From Anaerolineales bacterium (GTDB lineage: Bacteria > Chloroflexota > Anaerolineae > Anaerolineales > UBA4823): 56,403 bases of DNA. The DNA is taken from NCBI GenBank assembly GCA_020060465.1, contig JAGVAD010000027.1:1-56403 (forward strand). Direction: 5' to 3'. A program made the translations under genes and the position numbers. Below, one piece after another: positions 9,125 through 16,361 of the stretch; position 1 is the stretch's first letter; each line of letters starts with the position of its first letter. The notes beneath the pieces were generated by a model. That model was not told where the DNA came from and searched no databases. It worked only from the letters and a program-made list of their open reading frames with translations.

Positions 9125-9283
9125 TCAACGCGCTGCAGGCGCGCCGCAAAAAGCGCACACCTGCTCGCCCGGACGAATTGTCTGTCCGCAATAGCGGCAA
9201 GGATATGCCCTCAATGCAGAGCCGCAGCGTGGACACCAACTATACTCCGGCAAGACCTGGCTGGCGCAGGTGGGGCATTTCAT
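9125..9283 (-). CDS. Small double zinc-ribbon protein
   Basis: A 52-residue protein starting at the ATG at 9283 and made almost entirely of two zinc ribbons: CPTCASQVLPEYSWCPRCGS and CRYCGQTIRPGEQVCAFCG. The open frame extends 51 codons further upstream, but that part is low in similarity and contains a large stem-loop, so the short form is preferred. Such ribbons usually bind zinc and serve as protein or nucleic-acid adaptors. It lies 113 bases downstream of another minus-strand gene that also ends in a zinc ribbon. Confidence 0.6.
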   Translation of the reverse strand: MKCPTCASQVLPEYSWCPRCGSALRAYPCRYCGQTIRPGEQVCAFCGAPAAR

Positions 9284-9314
9284 AGAATCTATCACCTGGG
9301 CTTGGGGCGTCTGC

Positions 9315-9344
9315 GTCGAGGACGGCTGCGTAGCCGCCCTCGAC
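9315..9344 (-). promoter_or_regulatory. Stem-loop between two zinc-ribbon genes
   Basis: GTCGAGG and CGGCT pair with AGCCG and CCTCGAC around a 4-base loop, with a single A/C mismatch (12 pairs). It lies after the stop of the 9397-9765 gene and before the 9283 start on the minus strand. No T-tract follows, so it may stabilise or partly terminate the upstream message. Confidence 0.5.
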
Positions 9345-9396
9345 AGTGGAGTAATTAGACGAGTGAAATTCGCTCCACAACACATCGAAAACCGCC

Positions 9397-9765
9397 TCAC
9401 GACAAATTCTGCCCGCAATATGGGCAGGTTTTCCAATCAGCCTGGGCTGGCTTACCGCAATTCTGGCAGGCGCGGCCACTGACAGGAGGGATCGTCTGCG
9501 TCGGCGTGTTTGCAGATCGGGTCAGAGCGTTGATCAAAGCCACCGCCCCAGCCACGATCAAAACCAGGATCGCCACAGGGAACAACCACATAAACGCCAT
9601 GCCCAACCAGCCCAGAGGGTTTACAAAACCATAACCGCGCCCCATCATTCCGTATCCACCCATCATACCGCCATAACCCCACATGTTAGAAAAAAGCCAC
9701 AATACCGGTAACGCAAGCAATAGAATTGCCGCGACCGCTAGAATCCAACCAATTGTCCTTTTCAT
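9397..9765 (-). CDS. Membrane protein with Met/Gly/Tyr-rich loop and C-terminal zinc ribbon
   Basis: A 122-residue protein with an N-terminal hydrophobic segment (residues 5-26), an unusual loop rich in Met, Gly and Tyr (WGYGGMMGGYGMMGRGYGF, about 29-47), a second hydrophobic segment (about 55-80) and a C-terminal CQNCGKPAQADWKTCPYCG ribbon. Met-rich external loops of this type are often found in small metal-handling membrane proteins, but no function is known here. A GGAGG precedes the ATG by 7 bases. It is encoded next to the Rieske gene in the same direction and may share its transcript. Confidence 0.68.
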   Translation of the reverse strand: MKRTIGWILAVAAILLLALPVLWLFSNMWGYGGMMGGYGMMGRGYGFVNPLGWLGMAFMWLFPVAILVLIVAGAVALINALTRSANTPTQTIPPVSGRACQNCGKPAQADWKTCPYCGQNLS

Positions 9766-9881
9766 CGTTTACCTCCAAACAAGGTGTGATATTACGCTAT
9801 ATCTCAGAATACCTCTAATTTATGTAGAATTTATGAAGAATTAGTAAATCTTCGGTGAAGATGAGCATTTTGTTCACGCGC

Positions 9882-10373
9882 TCAACCTCTCCTGAAAGGG
9901 GGATACCGGAGGTGCAGGTTGCCGTTCTCTACCTTTATCTCAAACTCATCCAATGGACGCGGCGGAGGGCCGGAGACGACATTTCCAACGATATCGAAAT
10001 GCCCATTGTGACACGGGCTGACGTAATGCTGCAAGTCAGATTGCCAGGATACCCGACAGCCCAGGTGAGTGCAGATATTCGAGAACACCCTGACTTGTTG
10101 ATCTGTCTGGCGAAGAACAAAAACGCCGTAACTATTGACGGTTTTCTCCCAACCGTTAATGGTGGTGCGCGTGAAATTAAATCGAGTCGGGATACCGAGG
10201 GGATAGTTTTCCAATTTTCCCAGGGGGATCCATTCGCTTTTCTCGAATTTGTGCATCGCCGGACTGAGCAGATAGCCGACAGCAGGAAAGCCGATGACCG
10301 CTGACATGATGGAGGCAATGAAAGTGGTCGCCAACTTGACAAAATCGCTCCGGCTCATATGCGGGGACGTCAT
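9882..10373 (-). CDS. Rieske [2Fe-2S] protein with N-terminal membrane anchor
   Basis: A 163-residue electron-transfer protein. The cluster site is clear: CTHLGC and SPCHNGHFD supply the two Cys/His pairs. The N-terminus reads MSRSDFVKLATTF followed by a hydrophobic segment, resembling a Tat signal-anchor but with Ser in place of the second Arg. The ATG at 10373 is preceded at 6 bases by GGAGGTAG, which decides it over the ATG at 10385. Such proteins serve in quinol:acceptor oxidoreductases; no cytochrome b gene lies beside it, so the partner is unknown. It is divergent from the selenoprotein candidate. Confidence 0.88.
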   Translation of the reverse strand: MTSPHMSRSDFVKLATTFIASIMSAVIGFPAVGYLLSPAMHKFEKSEWIPLGKLENYPLGIPTRFNFTRTTINGWEKTVNSYGVFVLRQTDQQVRVFSNICTHLGCRVSWQSDLQHYVSPCHNGHFDIVGNVVSGPPPRPLDEFEIKVENGNLHLRYPPFRRG

Positions 10374-10650
10374 TTCTACCTCCAAAGGACTTAGGGCGGA
10401 TTATCATCCGCTCCTATATCTATTTGAAGAACGCTATTAACCAAAATCTCTTCCGCCTCCTGTACACACCAACTTATATATATCTTACCGGCAGCCTCGG
10501 CATCTGTCATGCGCAGAGCGGCGCTATCTGCCCTACGCAAAAATGCCTATCAACAGGCAAAAATGCTCACACTCATCCGCGCCAAATGGCGCTATAACCT
10601 TGATTCGTCCCCCGATATAAATGGGGGAAATATTGCTAATGGAGAAATTT

Positions 10651-11154
10651 ATGGATCAAGAGCATTCCAAGCGTATACGAAAACAAAGGAAAAAACAACC
10701 CAAGCATCTGCGCCCGCTGATCTATGCCATTAGCAGTCTGGTCTTCTTCCTGCTGGTTTTCCTGGGGCTGAAAGCGCTCGGCGATGCTACCTCGCCAAAA
10801 GCGCCCATTATTGTCGAAGGTGCACCCAGTCTGGTGGTTGACCAGAAGGCAGTGGATCTGGGAACGATCAAATTGGGGGAAACCGTCAGTTATAAGTTCA
10901 CGCTCACCAACGTCGGTGACCGACCTTTGAAGATCATCGAAGCGCCCTACACCGAACTCATTGAGGGTTGTTGACCTCCCAAACCCACCATCGGTTCGAT
11001 GGTCATCAACCCTGGTAAAAGTACTTTCCTCTTCCTCACGTTCAATATGCATGGTGAGATGGGCGGCCCTCATGAATTTCGTATCCATGTGCCAAACAAT
11101 GATCCAAAGCAGCCCGACGCTACCTTAACCGTTCTATCGAACTGGGTAGAGTGA
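10651..11154 (+). CDS. DUF1573-like membrane-anchored protein; candidate selenoprotein with in-frame TGA at codon 108
   Basis: Reading through TGA at 10972-10974 gives a coherent 167-residue protein. It has a basic N-terminus, one membrane segment (about 22-44) and an exported Ig-like DUF1573-type domain. The domain starts around DLGTIKLGETVSYKFTLTNV and ends with INPGKSTFLFLTFNMHGEMG and VPNNDPKQPDA, which lie beyond the TGA. The TGA follows a Cys codon (EGC-TGA-PPKP), where relatives carry a Cys pair. A hairpin in bacterial SECIS position follows. The ATG at 10651 is preceded by GGAG at a 7-base gap. Cys-Sec would make a redox site on the outer face. The alternative is a nonsense mutation or truncated 107-residue protein. 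No sel genes lie in this window. Confidence 0.75.
10987..11003 (+). promoter_or_regulatory. Putative bacterial SECIS hairpin
   Basis: ACCATCG pairs perfectly with CGATGGT around the loop GTT. The loop begins 19 bases after the TGA. Bacterial SECIS elements are short stems immediately downstream of the Sec codon, with the apical loop about 16-37 bases away and a G among its first bases. This hairpin meets both conditions. It also encodes conserved-looking protein, as real bacterial SECIS elements do. Confidence 0.65.
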
Positions 11155-11173
11155 GGCAGAAAGTGTCCTCTTT

Positions 11174-11956
11174 ATGTACACGCAACCATTCTCGCCTTTT
11201 TACAAGATCATCTGGGGTCTATCGCGCCGCTGGATTGCGCTGTTTGCTCTTTTCTACGGCGGGTTTGTGGGGTTGCCTTTCCTGGCGCCGGTATTCATGC
11301 AGCTCGGCTGGCAAAACGCTGGAAAAGCGATTTATGCGCTTTATTCCCTGTTATGCCACCAATTGCCAGAACGTTCCTTTTTCCTGTTCGGGCCGCGGTT
11401 CACCTATTCTTTGCCTGAAATCCAAGCTGCCTGGCAGAACACGACCAATCCCCTGATATTGCGTCAATTCATCGGCAATGCTGATATGGGGTGGAAGATC
11501 GCCTGGTCAGATCGCATGATCTCTTTGTACACGAGCATCTGGTTTTTTGGTCTGTTATGGTATCCATTTCGACAAAAGATAAAACCGCTTCCCTGGTGGG
11601 GAATGGCTTTGTTGAGTATGCCTCTGGCGGTTGATGGGTTGACCCATCTGATCAGCGATCTGTCGGGCATCGGTCAGGGGTTTCGAGACAGCAACGCCTG
11701 GCTGATCACATTAACCTCCGGCGTTTTTCCCTCCACATTCTACACCGGCGATGCGTGGGGTTCGTTCAACTCGATGATGCGCTTGCTCACTGGAAGCTTA
11801 TTTGGGTTGGGGGTGGTGTGGTTTGGCTTTCCGTATCTGGATCAGGCTGCATCGAGTTCTCAAACAGACGCGCTTCAGCGCAGCCGATCCACCCAGAAAG
11901 CTCCTCGGCGGCAGAATTCAATCGTCTCGCGAATAGCGCCAATGCTGGGGCGATAG
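11174..11956 (+). CDS. DUF2085 family membrane protein
   Basis: A 260-residue membrane protein with the DUF2085 signature LLCHQLPERSFFLFG near residue 60, an early transmembrane segment (about 20-45) and further segments near residues 120-140, 145-165 and 215-230. The C-terminal 40 residues are polar and unlike the rest. The function of the family is unknown. It starts 19 bases after the end of the selenoprotein candidate, without a clear ribosome site, so it may depend on translation of that gene. If the TGA were a true stop, ribosomes would end 200 bases earlier. Confidence 0.75.
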   Translation: MYTQPFSPFYKIIWGLSRRWIALFALFYGGFVGLPFLAPVFMQLGWQNAGKAIYALYSLLCHQLPERSFFLFGPRFTYSLPEIQAAWQNTTNPLILRQFIGNADMGWKIAWSDRMISLYTSIWFFGLLWYPFRQKIKPLPWWGMALLSMPLAVDGLTHLISDLSGIGQGFRDSNAWLITLTSGVFPSTFYTGDAWGSFNSMMRLLTGSLFGLGVVWFGFPYLDQAASSSQTDALQRSRSTQKAPRRQNSIVSRIAPMLGR

Positions 11957-12474
11957 CTGCTGAGGGCGTCCTCCGGTTCGAACAGGTAATACGTGGAAGG
12001 AACGCGGCGCGGCTCGTAATCCAGGAAGGCGCGTTCCAACGCCTCCGCCAGATGCAAAGCATTCTCCACCTGCACTAAAGGTCCGCCTCCGCTCTGATCC
12101 ATTCCCAAAGGCTCGCCGTAAAGCGTGCCAGCCGGAGCGTACACCGCTGGACGACCTTCTACAGCGTCCCACGTTTCGGTCAGCCACGCCCCGGGTAAGA
12201 CGCGATCCAATGGCGCCCAGCCATAGGCCTCCGCCAGATCCAGAATGCCGTACCAGGCGGGGAAGGTCAGGCTGAGTGTATGCCGGGGATTATTACGATT
12301 GCGCAATCGAACAACCAAAACGATCCACTCCCATTTCTTGGGCTGCAATCCTGCGATTATAAACCATTTTTTATCCTGTTCGGCGTTGCTGTTTCTATTC
12401 ATGCGCCCTGGAAACGTCCACATGTGAATGTGCGCCCTCTGATCCTGGTTTTGTGCTATGATTGAGTTCGCCAA
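11875..12474 (-). CDS. Hypothetical protein, start uncertain
   Basis: Open frame of 199 codons converging on and overlapping the end of the DUF2085 gene by about 80 bases. The part from residue 68 on is protein-like (FPAWYGILDLAEAYGWAP, then a Leu/Ala helix LHLAEALERAFLDYEPRR). The first 60 residues are less convincing and contain candidate starts at Met18 and Met25. No membrane segment, signal or known domain is seen. Overlap with a convergent gene is unusual in this window, so the exact ends are in doubt. Confidence 0.5.
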   Translation of the reverse strand: MANSIIAQNQDQRAHIHMWTFPGRMNRNSNAEQDKKWFIIAGLQPKKWEWIVLVVRLRNRNNPRHTLSLTFPAWYGILDLAEAYGWAPLDRVLPGAWLTETWDAVEGRPAVYAPAGTLYGEPLGMDQSGGGPLVQVENALHLAEALERAFLDYEPRRVPSTYYLFEPEDALSSYRPSIGAIRETIEFCRRGAFWVDRLR

Positions 12475-12567
12475 TCAAATATTCTGAGACAGCAAAACTA
12501 TTCGCCCAAATCAAAAAAACATGCCGATCATCGCCTCGGCAGAACGAAAAAAGAGTAGGCAAGAGCT

Positions 12568-13203
12568 ATGAAAACCAAACTCTCCATTCTCCCGATAAAG
12601 CTGATGCTGCTTGCCCTGCTGATTACATCCTGCGCGCCCGCAGCGCAAACTCCTATGGTTGAAACCGCCACCAGCGTACCGCTCCTGCCTAGCCCCACTC
12701 TGCCGCCCAGCGATACCCCATCACCATCGGACACACCGACAATCACCGCTCCATTGCCCTCTGAAACGTTGGCAGCATCACCGACATCAATGACCATCGT
12801 TGCAACCGCCACCGCTCAACCGCCCATGGCGACAACCGCTTCGCCTGCCTCGGTGCTGAGCATCTCGCCGCAGGAAGGCGTTTGGAGCGGTGGGGCTACT
12901 GGCTTGATTCTGTCCTTTCGCATTTACTTCGAGGGGGCGCAGCCCATGCTCACCGACCTGGCGATCTTATGGCTGGGGCCGGGCGAATGCATGGTGGATC
13001 ACCTGCTCTCGGAAAACACTCCCATTCAGGGAACCCAGTTCACCCGCTTTTATAACAAGGATGATCTGCGCTATCAATTCAGCGCAGAGATCGAATCGGC
13101 GACCCTCATCAGCGGCGTGCTGGAACTGCGCTACACCGGCTGCGGCGAGCGCAAATTTACCTGGCGCGCCGTGCCAGCCGCATCTATAACGCCTGGTCCG
13201 TAG
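12568..13203 (+). CDS. Hypothetical lipoprotein with Thr/Pro/Ser-rich linker
   Basis: A 211-residue exported protein. The signal peptide ends in a lipobox (ALLITSC), so Cys22 should be lipidated, by the Lgt encoded at 35404-36285 if that is the cell's only enzyme. A linker of about 75 residues rich in Thr, Pro and Ser follows, then a globular domain from about residue 95 (ISPQEGVWSGGATGLILSF) ending in a Cys pair (CMVDHL and TGCGERKF) that may form a disulfide. The domain is not recognised. The neighbours do not suggest a role. Confidence 0.72.
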   Translation: MKTKLSILPIKLMLLALLITSCAPAAQTPMVETATSVPLLPSPTLPPSDTPSPSDTPTITAPLPSETLAASPTSMTIVATATAQPPMATTASPASVLSISPQEGVWSGGATGLILSFRIYFEGAQPMLTDLAILWLGPGECMVDHLLSENTPIQGTQFTRFYNKDDLRYQFSAEIESATLISGVLELRYTGCGERKFTWRAVPAASITPGP

Positions 13204-13242
13204 TTGATTTCCCATCGCGATGTAAATAAGTCCGCACTTAAC

Positions 13243-13271
13243 TTGACATAACCAGTAAAGTTTTGTATCTT
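13243..13271 (+). promoter_or_regulatory. Putative sigma-70 type promoter of the universal stress gene
   Basis: A perfect -35 box TTGACA (13243-13248) is separated by 17 bases from TATCTT (13266-13271), which matches the -10 consensus at four of six positions. The start codon of the stress protein lies 135 bases downstream. Confidence 0.5.
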
Positions 13272-13406
13272 ATAGATAGACCTTGACCGCAGGCTGCGGC
13301 CAGGTTTGCATCCTTGCCGCCCGACGACGCGCCTTCTACACGCAATGCAGCCCCACATCAGATTGCCCAAACTGGTTCGAAGCTGGTCCCAGAAAGGAGG
13401 CGACTT

Positions 13407-14447
13407 ATGGCAAGTAACGCTTTCTCCAATGGTCAAGCCGCTGCCGCCGCGCAACGCCCCGCCGCCAGGTTGACCAGCCCGCACATCCTGCTGGCTTATG
13501 ACGGCTCGGAGCATGCCCAGGCGGCGCTTGACCTGGCAATAGATTTGTTCAGCGCCTGCGCCGCCGGCGAACAGTGCCGCCTGACCGCCATCACTGTGCT
13601 GCCAACACAGTACATCGGCGGACACGAAGCCCTGCAACGCTCGTTGGATCAAGCCAAGCAGAAGCTGGAGCAGGCAAACCTCCCCGCGGAAGCCATTCTC
13701 AAAGCAGGCAATCCAGCCGTCTCGATTAACGCCTACGCCGAAGAGATCAACGCCGATCTGATCTTGATGGGCGCGCAGGGGCTGCGCGCCACGCTGGGCA
13801 TCTTGCTGGGCGGAGTGGTGCAACAGGTGGTGGAGTATTCGCAGCGCCCAGTGTTGGTGGTACGCGCTCCGTATCGCGGCCTCCGCCGCGTGCTGGTCGC
13901 CGTGGATGGCTCCCGGCACAGCCAGAAGCTGGTGGATTATCTGGCGCCGCGCTGCGAAGAGCAGCCAGAATTCCCCATGCCGCGCTTTCACGCCGCCGAG
14001 CGTCCGGCGGCGCAGATCGGGCAGCAACCGTCTGCTCCACCGCGCCAGCGCTGCTCCTGGCTGCCGCCCGACATCCAGGCGACCTTGATGTACGTGATGC
14101 CGCCAGCCGTCTCGCCAGAAGCCATCTCACCCCCCTGGATGCTCGTCCCAGAGGCGCTTTATCCGGTGCCGTTGGACTTCGCGGCTATGCAAGCCGAAGA
14201 GGAGGAGCAGGCGCGCCGCACCCTGGAGGAAGCGCTGGCAGCCTTCCAATCCGCCGGCTTGGCGACGGAAACCGTTCTGCAGCGCGGCGACGCAGCGACG
14301 GAGCTTCTGCAATTTGCCAAGGAGCGCAAGGTGGATTTAATCGCCTGCGGCTCACGCGGGCTAAACCCGGTGAGCGGCTGGCTGCTGGGCAGCGTTTCGC
14401 GCAAACTGGTACATTACGCCCCTTGCTCGGTTCTGATTGCTAAATAA
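13407..14447 (+). CDS. Tandem universal stress protein (two UspA domains)
   Basis: A 346-residue cytoplasmic protein made of two Usp domains. Each has a nucleotide-binding motif of the G-2x-G-9x-G type: GAQGLRATLGILLGG in the first and GSRGLNPVSGWLLGS in the second, so both probably bind ATP. Domain 1 opens with ILLAYDGSEHAQAALDLAI and domain 2 with RRVLVAVDGSRHSQKLVDYL. The second domain contains a long polar, Pro/Gln-rich insert (about residues 180-220) not usual in the family. The ATG at 13407 is decided by AAAGGAGG 7 bases upstream. The gene is monocistronic, followed by a repeat array. Confidence 0.88.
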   Translation: MASNAFSNGQAAAAAQRPAARLTSPHILLAYDGSEHAQAALDLAIDLFSACAAGEQCRLTAITVLPTQYIGGHEALQRSLDQAKQKLEQANLPAEAILKAGNPAVSINAYAEEINADLILMGAQGLRATLGILLGGVVQQVVEYSQRPVLVVRAPYRGLRRVLVAVDGSRHSQKLVDYLAPRCEEQPEFPMPRFHAAERPAAQIGQQPSAPPRQRCSWLPPDIQATLMYVMPPAVSPEAISPPWMLVPEALYPVPLDFAAMQAEEEEQARRTLEEALAAFQSAGLATETVLQRGDAATELLQFAKERKVDLIACGSRGLNPVSGWLLGSVSRKLVHYAPCSVLIAK

Positions 14448-14514
14448 CAGCACCTATTTGAAACCTTGTGATCTCCCTCTTGAGTGTTGGTGATTGAATT
14501 TCACCATGCGGTCG

Positions 14515-15059
14515 TCAAGAACAACGATTCGCCCCAGAAGATGAAAATGTCGCCACCGAGCTCACAGAGCTCACAGAGAGTCTGTTTTCAAAGCAGGCAC
14601 GGAGAATTTCCTAACCCTTCTCTGTGGTCTCTGTGGCTTCGTTATCAACCCTATTGTTCGTCAACACCCAATAGGGAGTGGAACATATTTTACGGCGGGT
14701 CGGTCAAGAACAACGATTCGCCCCAGGAGATGAAAATGTCGCCACCGAGCTTACAGAGCTCACAGAGAGTCAATTTTCAAAGCAGGCACGGAGATTTTCC
14801 TAACCCTTCTCTGTGCTCTCTGTGGCTTTGTCATCAACCCTATCGTTCGTCAACACCCAATAGGGAGATGAACATATTTCACGGCGGGGCGGTCAAGAAC
14901 AACGATTCGCCCCAGGAGATAAAAATGTCGCCACCGAGCTCACAGAGCTCACAGAGAGTCCATTTTCATAGCAGGCACGGAGAATTTCCTAACCCTTCTC
15001 TGTGGTCTCTGTGGCTTCGTTATCAACCCTATTGTTTGTCAACACCGAATAGGGAGATG
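14515..15059 (+). repeat. Tandem array of three 189-bp units with CACAGAG/CTCTGTG arms
   Basis: Units start at 14515, 14704 and 14893, exactly 189 bases apart; the third ends near 15059 when similarity stops. Each unit holds ACCGAGCTCACAGAG on its left and CTCTGTGGTCTCTGTGGCTT on its right, which are near complements and could fold the unit into a long hairpin. Because 189 is divisible by three, an open frame runs through all copies; it is not considered a gene. The core resembles that of the 46-bp array at 18881. Confidence 0.9.
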
Positions 15060-15085
15060 GTCTGAAATCTGAAAGGAGGTGGAAA

Positions 15086-15313
15086 ATGACGCGTATCGAA
15101 GGATCGGTATTCTGTGACAATTGTGGCGTGGAGATCACCTGGACGCCCGTGTTCCGGCGCGCCCCTGCTGGAAAAGCCGGCTGGCGGCGCGGCGAATATT
15201 GCTGCCAGATTTGCGCCCGCGGCCTACCCTGCACCTGCAGCGAGCGCATGTTGCTTGATGAAGAACGCCGCCGCGGCAGCAACTTATCGGTTGAAACGAA
15301 CCTTTACTCATAA
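15086..15313 (+). CDS. Small Cys-rich (zinc-binding) hypothetical protein
   Basis: A 75-residue protein preceded by a strong ribosome site (AAAGGAGGT, 7 bases from the ATG). Six Cys residues form CDNCG, then CCQIC and CTC clusters, with a treble-clef-like spacing that suggests metal binding. It starts 26 bases after the last repeat of the 189-bp array. No known family is recognised. The good ribosome site is the main support that it is expressed. Confidence 0.6.
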   Translation: MTRIEGSVFCDNCGVEITWTPVFRRAPAGKAGWRRGEYCCQICARGLPCTCSERMLLDEERRRGSNLSVETNLYS

Positions 15314-15397
15314 CGCAGCGTTTATGCCGCGACCCAATGCGACATCAATGTCGCAACCCGATAACGGATACCTTTGCTTGACAACAGGAGAACCTCT

Positions 15398-16237
15398 ATG
15401 CAATTCCTCTTTCCCGTTCCCGCAAGCTCCATCGTCACCCAATCTTTCGCCGAGCATGTCCACCGCGCCAAGGTCAACAACTGGACGAACTACAACGGCG
15501 GCATAGACTGGGCTGTACCCAGCGGCTCGCCCATCGCCGCCGCCCAGGACGGTACGGTCAGCACGGTGCGCAACGACGCCACCGGCTATGGCACACATGT
15601 ACGCATCCAGCATGCCGAAGGCTACCTCACCATTTACGGCCACTTGATGGATTTCAACGTCAGAGTGGGCGACAAAGTCAAGGCCGGGCAGGTGATCGGT
15701 CGCTCGGATAACACCGGAAACTCCACCGGCCCGCACCTGCACTTCGAGCTGCGCAAAAACAATGTAGCGGTGGACCCAGCACCCTTGCTGACCACTTTCT
15801 TGCCCGCAGGCGGCGAACCGGGCGGCGGCATGCCTGGTGGTGGACAGCCCGGAGGTGGTATGCCCGGCGGCGAGCAGCCGGGGCCGGGTGGAGAGATGCC
15901 TGGAGGCGAGATACCTATCGGCGAAGAGCCACAGAGCTTCCCGCTGATGCCGCGGGCGCGGGTGATCTCGAACATCGGGTTGAATGTGCGCATGGGACCT
16001 GGGGTGAGCCATCCGATTGTCGGCTGGCTGCCGCCGGAGACGCAAGTGGAGGTGCTGCGCAAGGCGGATGCCGAATCCGTGGTTGGCAGCGGCGGCGCAG
16101 CCAACGACCTGTGGTTACAGATCGGGCATCAACAGTTCATCGCCCAACGCGTGGCGGGCGAGGTGTACGCCGTCTGGGCGCCCCTCCCGCCGCCTGCCGC
16201 CCCCAAACCGCGCCGACGACGTAAAAAGAGCGGCTAA
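15398..16237 (+). CDS. M23/LytM-domain protein with Gly/Pro-rich linker and SH3-like C-terminal domain
   Basis: A 279-residue protein. The LytM domain (about residues 1-130) shows GGIDWAVPSGSPIAAAQDG, YGHLMDFNVRVGDKV and STGPHLHFELRK. The HxH motif is intact, but the first zinc-ligand position reads NGGID (Asn33, Asp37), not HxGxD, so peptidase activity is doubtful. A collagen-like linker of GGGMPGG/GGGQPGG repeats follows (about 133-175), then a bacterial SH3-type domain (ISNIGLNVRMGPGVSHPIVG). No signal peptide is visible from the ATG at 15398, which is supported by CAGGAG. It may bind cell wall rather than cut it. Confidence 0.8.
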   Translation: MQFLFPVPASSIVTQSFAEHVHRAKVNNWTNYNGGIDWAVPSGSPIAAAQDGTVSTVRNDATGYGTHVRIQHAEGYLTIYGHLMDFNVRVGDKVKAGQVIGRSDNTGNSTGPHLHFELRKNNVAVDPAPLLTTFLPAGGEPGGGMPGGGQPGGGMPGGEQPGPGGEMPGGEIPIGEEPQSFPLMPRARVISNIGLNVRMGPGVSHPIVGWLPPETQVEVLRKADAESVVGSGGAANDLWLQIGHQQFIAQRVAGEVYAVWAPLPPPAAPKPRRRRKKSG

Positions 16238-16265
16238 GCATCTCGGTGCAACCCCCTTTAAACTT

Positions 16266-16300
16266 CGCCCGCTCCAGGAAAACACTCCAGGGAGCGGGCG
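16266..16300 (+). terminator. Probable terminator after the LytM-domain gene
   Basis: CGCCCGCTCC pairs with GGAGCGGGCG (10 pairs) around a 15-base loop, followed by TGTTTGATATTTG. It lies 28 bases after the stop, between convergent genes, and could serve both. The T-tract is weak. Confidence 0.6.
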
Positions 16301-16361
16301 TGTTTGATATTTGCCCGAGTCGGGTAGCACAAGATGAATCCTGTGCTGCCTTCCACCGTGT

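Noticed and set aside
10509..10733. Short plus-strand frame before the selenoprotein candidate
   Set aside because: It overlaps the better supported start at 10651 in another frame and shows no protein features or ribosome site.
13131..14027. Minus-strand open frame of 298 codons opposite the stress protein
   Set aside because: It overlaps a clear tandem Usp gene and a lipoprotein end; composition is that of antisense GC-rich DNA.
14484..15065. Open frame of 193 codons through the 189-bp repeats
   Set aside because: The unit length is a multiple of three, so any open unit stays open. The protein is a simple triple repeat without known features, has no ribosome site, and shares its DNA with a non-coding repeat core found elsewhere.
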